Shown: piece by piece, positions 50,831 to 52,968 of the stretch
How positions within the stretch are numbered: position 1 is the stretch's first letter
Layout: each line of letters begins with the position of its first letter
Origin: an uncultured Eubacteriales bacterium
GTDB taxonomy: Bacteria; Bacillota; Clostridia; Christensenellales; Aristaeellaceae
Direction of reading: 5' to 3'
NCBI GenBank assembly: GCA_902765735.1
Contig: CACXBB010000033.1
Location: forward strand, 1-52,968
DNA length: 52,968 bases
Program-made: the position numbers and the translations under genes
Notes under the pieces: model-generated
Database searches by the model: none
What the model was told of the DNA's origin: nothing
What the model saw: only the letters and a program-made list of their open reading frames with translations

Positions 50831-51397
50831 GTGGTGTTGATATTGTTATACCTGATAATCGCGCTGGTGCTGGCGCTGGGGGCCGCCGGATATCTGGGCT
50901 GGCGGCTCTATGCGACCGCACAGGCGCTGAAGCAGGCCCGGGCGCACTGCCGCGAGATGGAGCAGGACCGCGCGATCCGCCAGAACCTCCAGCAGCTGCT
51001 GGACAGCCGGATCGCCGAGAACCGCAAGCTCAAGTCCCGGCTGCGCAGGACGGAGGATTCCCTGCACGAGATGGAGCAGCAGGCCCACGACCTGAACCTG
51101 AACCTGTTCCACGAAAGCGGCCTGCGCATCCTCAAGGAAAAGGAGGAGGGCGCGCGCCGCATGAAGCTGGACCTCTTGGAGCGCCAGCTCGACGAGGCCA
51201 ACCGCAAACTGCGGGAGCAGGCCGAATCCCAGCGCGCCGGCGAGGCCATGCTGCAGCAGATCATCGCCGATAAACAGGAGGAGATCGACCGACTCAACGC
51301 CTCCCAGCTCCGCCGGGGCAACCGCCGGCGCGCCGAGGGACTGCCGAATCAGGTGACGCTGAGCGATCTGCTGGGCGAAGACAAAACCCCGGTCTGA
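50831..51397 (+). CDS. Single-span membrane protein with long coiled coil
   Basis: About 188 residues if the first GTG (50831) is used; GTG 50834 and TTG 50837 are alternatives and no strong ribosome site is present. One N-terminal membrane helix (LILLYLIIALVLALGAAGYLGWRLY) is followed by about 130 residues of heptad-rich charged helix (LKQARAHCREMEQDR ... LLERQLDEANRKLREQAES) and a short tail. The form is like EzrA/FtsL-type or DivIVA-linked structural proteins, but no family was recognised. A TATAAT box is at 50799-50804. Function unknown. Confidence 0.7.
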   Translation: MVLILLYLIIALVLALGAAGYLGWRLYATAQALKQARAHCREMEQDRAIRQNLQQLLDSRIAENRKLKSRLRRTEDSLHEMEQQAHDLNLNLFHESGLRILKEKEEGARRMKLDLLERQLDEANRKLREQAESQRAGEAMLQQIIADKQEEIDRLNASQLRRGNRRRAEGLPNQVTLSDLLGEDKTPV

Positions 51398-51453
51398 TCA
51401 ATGATAACCGTCACCTGAAGTTTGTTAAAAATCTCGTTCTCACTCAAAATCTA

Positions 51454-51483
51454 TGGACAAAATCCCGGCCCGTGTGGTATAAT
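51454..51483 (+). promoter_or_regulatory. Promoter for the tRNA pair
   Basis: TGGACA (51454-51459), 18-bp spacer, TATAAT (51478-51483), 31 bp before tRNA-Thr. Confidence 0.7.
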
Positions 51484-51514
51484 CTATTACTGTCAGCGGT
51501 TAAGGTTGAATCGC

Positions 51515-51590
51515 GCCAATGTAGCTCAGTTGGCAGAGCAGCGGTTTCGTAAACCGCAGGTCAAGGGTTCGAGTCCCTTCATTGGCTCCA
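51515..51590 (+). tRNA. tRNA-Thr (anticodon CGT)
   Basis: 76 nt with encoded CCA. Acceptor GCCAATG/CATTGGC, D arm GCTC..GAGC, anticodon stem GCGGTTT-CGT-AAACCGC (anticodon CGT reads ACG) and T arm AAGGGTTCGAGTCCCTT. It should decode the Thr codon ACG, frequent in this GC-rich DNA. Confidence 0.96.
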
Positions 51591-51596
51591 TGATGA

Positions 51597-51673
51597 CGAG
51601 GTGTAGCGCAGTTTGGTAGCGCGTTTGGTTCGGGACCAAAAGGTCGCAGGTTCAAATCCTGTCACCTCGACCA
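51597..51673 (+). tRNA. tRNA-Pro (anticodon CGG)
   Basis: 77 nt with encoded CCA. Acceptor CGAGGTG/CACCTCG, D arm GCGC..GCGC, anticodon arm TTTGG-TTCGGGA-CCAAA (anticodon CGG reads CCG), T arm GCAGGTTCAAATCCTGT. It lies 6 nt after tRNA-Thr, so the two share one transcript and terminator. Confidence 0.96.
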
Positions 51674-51713
51674 AAAACCGGAACAGAATGTCACGTTCTG
51701 TCCGGTTTTTTTC
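51674..51713 (+). terminator. Intrinsic terminator after the tRNA pair
   Basis: AAAAACCGGAACAGAA...TTCTGTCCGG stem followed by TTTTTTT. Confidence 0.9.
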
Positions 51714-51965
51714 TACCCTTTGCACAAAAATACTGGATTTTACCGGATAGTGGACAATTCGGATACACCTGGACAGCAACGGATTTTGTCGGATAAATGT
51801 ACATTATGTCTGGTTGTCAGGGAAAAACCAGTCGCTATCAGTCATTTTCAGACACGACCAAATGGTTCATGAATCCTTGGAAACACGACAATTCGGGTTT
51901 ATTCATCAGGTTTGGTTTCCAGCCAAACAGCCAGATAAATCGGATTACCAGAAAGGGCCAAAACG

Positions 51966-52010
51966 CGAAAAAAAGCACCGCGATTCAGTCGTCGCGGTGC
52001 TGCTGTTTTT
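51966..52010 (-). terminator. Terminator of the integrase remnant
   Basis: Stem GCACCGCGA/TCGCGGTGC (51975-51983, 51992-52000) followed on the minus strand by TTTTTTT; the plus strand also shows TTTTT after the stem. Confidence 0.7.
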
Positions 52011-52017
52011 CCCGGCT

Positions 52018-52104
52018 TCAGTCCTTCCCAGCCCTCTTCTTGAACACGCCCTCAAGGTCAACGGTGGCCTTCTTCAGCATATCCTCCTTGATGTGGGTAT
52101 AGAT
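52018..52104 (-). pseudogene. C-terminal fragment of a tyrosine recombinase/integrase
   Basis: 28 codons ending in TGA read IYTHIKEDMLKKATVDLEGV then FKKRAGKD. IYTH[IV] is the active-site Tyr motif of phage-type integrases and the following helix is their usual tail. An in-frame TGA stands immediately before this segment (52105-52107), and the catalytic R-H-R parts are gone, so it is a remnant. It lies 345 bp from tRNA-Pro, a usual integration site. Confidence 0.65.
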
Positions 52105-52369
52105 TCATGAAGCATTTCAGTAGGTACGAACAATATATGGCAATTATATTATATAACTATTTCATTTTCAAACGTATTAATGCATATTTTAGACATGTAA
52201 AAGAAATAATAGAATATGAAAACAACTTCAAGTTCAACTGGCGAAGTGGATGCGCGTCTTACCCGAAGGTCACGATGAAAATGCAAACAAATTATAGATT
52301 AATTCATCATACATATAAAAGGAAGTATTGTCGATTATGTTGTTATATACATTTCCCCTTCTTTGACTA

Positions 52370-52398
52370 TTGACAAATCCCATCATCGGTGGTATACC
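52370..52398 (+). promoter_or_regulatory. Promoter for the flavin reductase gene
   Basis: TTGACA (52370-52375), 17-bp spacer, TATACC (52393-52398), 55 bp before ATG 52454. It overlaps a CCCAT/ATGGG inverted repeat (about 52379-52408). Confidence 0.75.
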
Positions 52399-52453
52399 CA
52401 TACATGGGATCGAATGGGCGCCGCTGCGCCCGGGAGAAGAAGGAGATGTAATT

Positions 52454-52968
52454 ATGAAGAAGATCCTGTGTCTGATGCTCGCTTTGATGATGGTGATGAG
52501 CTTTTCCGCGTTTGCCGAGGACGGCACCTTTACCGGCGTCGGCGAGGGCGGCAAGGCCGGCAATGTGTCCGTCGAAGTCACCGTTGAGGGCGGCGCGATC
52601 AAGGACATCAACATTCTGGAAAACGAAGAGACCGAGGGCCTGGGCGACGTAGCCATGGAGGATCTGAAGCAGCAGATGCTGATCGGCAACACCGTGGACG
52701 TCGAGGCCGTCACCGGCGCGACCCTGTCCTCTACCGCGTTCATCGCCGCCGTGAAGGATGCCCTCTCTCAGGCCGGCATCGATCCGGAAAGCCTGGTCGC
52801 CACCGGCGAGACCGCCGAAGCGGCGGAGCTGGAGGACGCCTATGACTGCGACGTGCTGGTGATCGGCGCGGGCGGCGCGGGCATGGCTGCCGCCATCAAG
52901 GCCAAGGAGGCCGGCGCGAACGTCATACTGATCGAAAAGATGAACAACATCGGCGGCAACACCCTGCT
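52454..52968 (+). CDS. Secreted FMN/FAD reductase of the fumarate/urocanate reductase type (3' end outside window)
   Basis: 171 residues are visible. A signal peptide (MKKILCLMLALMMVMSFSAFA-ED) is followed by an FMN-binding domain (GVGEGGKAGNVSVEVTVEGG ... VTGATLSST); TGAT at 87-90 is the covalent FMN-Thr motif set by ApbE. After a linker an FAD-binding Rossmann segment begins: CDVLVIGAGGAGMAAAIKA (about 132-150) and LIEKMNNIGGNT. This domain order is that of extracellular flavin reductases (fumarate, urocanate, methacrylate or other enoate acceptors). The acceptor cannot be named without the C-terminal half. AAGGAG lies upstream of ATG and a near-consensus promoter precedes it. Confidence 0.9.
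   Translation, partial: MKKILCLMLALMMVMSFSAFAEDGTFTGVGEGGKAGNVSVEVTVEGGAIKDINILENEETEGLGDVAMEDLKQQMLIGNTVDVEAVTGATLSSTAFIAAVKDALSQAGIDPESLVATGETAEAAELEDAYDCDVLVIGAGGAGMAAAIKAKEAGANVILIEKMNNIGGNTL

Larger units (their letters stand above)
51714..52453. other. Gene-poor region downstream of the tRNAs
   Basis: 740 bp with no intact gene. 51714-51965 holds short G/T-rich direct and inverted bits (GGACAATTCGGATAC, GGATTTTGTCGGATAAATG) but nothing recognisable. 51966-52010 is a hairpin, 52018-52104 an integrase remnant. From about 52105 to 52380 the base composition drops sharply to AT-rich; a 267-bp open frame there (88 codons) has no ribosome site and low-complexity sequence, so it is not called a gene. 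The end holds the promoter of the reductase gene. Confidence 0.7.

Noticed and set aside
51422-51779. Open frames over the tRNA pair with NVAQLAEQ...KPQVKGSSPF (plus) and GFEPATFWSRTKRATKLRYTS (minus)
   Set aside because: These are the well-known false proteins obtained by translating tRNA genes; both overlap tRNA-Thr and tRNA-Pro exactly.
52107-52373. 88-codon AT-rich open frame
   Set aside because: No ribosome site, low-complexity composition, overlaps a composition break and the reductase promoter; more likely non-coding.

Overview
The window is GC-rich DNA (by eye well above 55% G+C outside one AT-rich patch) from a Gram-positive, probably gut-type anaerobe of the class Clostridia. The reasons are a Spo0A-type DNA-binding domain, a double-glycine leader peptide, strong AGGAGG ribosome sites, cobalamin riboswitches, fused FeoAB, KduI/KduD, and many short palindromic intergenic repeats. 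Genus cannot be assigned from the sequence alone. No prophage, complete IS or CRISPR array is present.

Layout. (1) 1-8400, minus strand: a cobalamin riboswitch with terminator, then a zinc-amidohydrolase-like gene, a peptide/nickel-type ABC transporter (its binding protein is frameshifted), a second secreted binding-like protein, a one-domain metallochaperone and the start of a P1B-type ATPase. (2) 8455-19308: an AraC-type regulator divergent from a long iron-uptake gene set: FTR1 permease, P19-like protein, DUF2318 Fe-S/metal membrane protein, FtsX-type permease, a second FtsX-type permease with an FMN-binding domain inside its external loop, ATPase, DUF4418 protein, third permease and second ATPase. 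(3) 19774-25080: hydantoinase/oxoprolinase-like protein, HD protein, alpha/beta hydrolase, double-glycine-leader SH3 peptide and MFS carrier. (4) 25129-27090, minus: a second cobalamin riboswitch controlling an exported CbiK-type cobaltochelatase and a small exported beta-domain protein. (5) 27293-35516: SH3-repeat surface protein, a 280-bp element with terminal inverted repeats, rRNA methyltransferases (RsmC-like, RsmG), SDR, CutC, lipoprotein, LCP protein and a repeat-rich helical protein. (6) 35664-44992: tetrapyrrole and iron cluster with hemC, cobA-hemD fusion, cbiL, ABC-2 exporter pair, membrane-anchored double beta-domain protein, short precorrin-2 dehydrogenase-like protein, FeoAB, FeoB-associated Cys-rich protein and a DtxR/MntR regulator. 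(7) 45073-52968: kduI-kduD, HepT/MntA toxin-antitoxin pair, gap, deoB, a Spo0A-like protein with a degenerate receiver, a coiled-coil membrane protein, tRNA-Thr and tRNA-Pro, an integrase remnant, and the start of a secreted FMN/FAD reductase.

How it fits together. Much of the window concerns metals and tetrapyrroles outside the membrane: iron uptake (FTR1/P19 and Feo), two B12-sensing RNAs, early corrin synthesis, an exported chelatase, and one extracytoplasmic beta-domain family found both beside the chelatase and in the corrin cluster. Two exported proteins also carry FMN-attachment motifs. The strongest candidates for something new are the FMN-domain/FtsX permease fusion in the FTR1 operon, and the possible surface tetrapyrrole-handling system linking regions 4 and 6.

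Intergenic gaps repeatedly carry composite arrays of palindromes and microsatellites, including three inside the iron operon. Several starts were moved from the longest possible reading frame to the codon with a good ribosome site; the entries say so.
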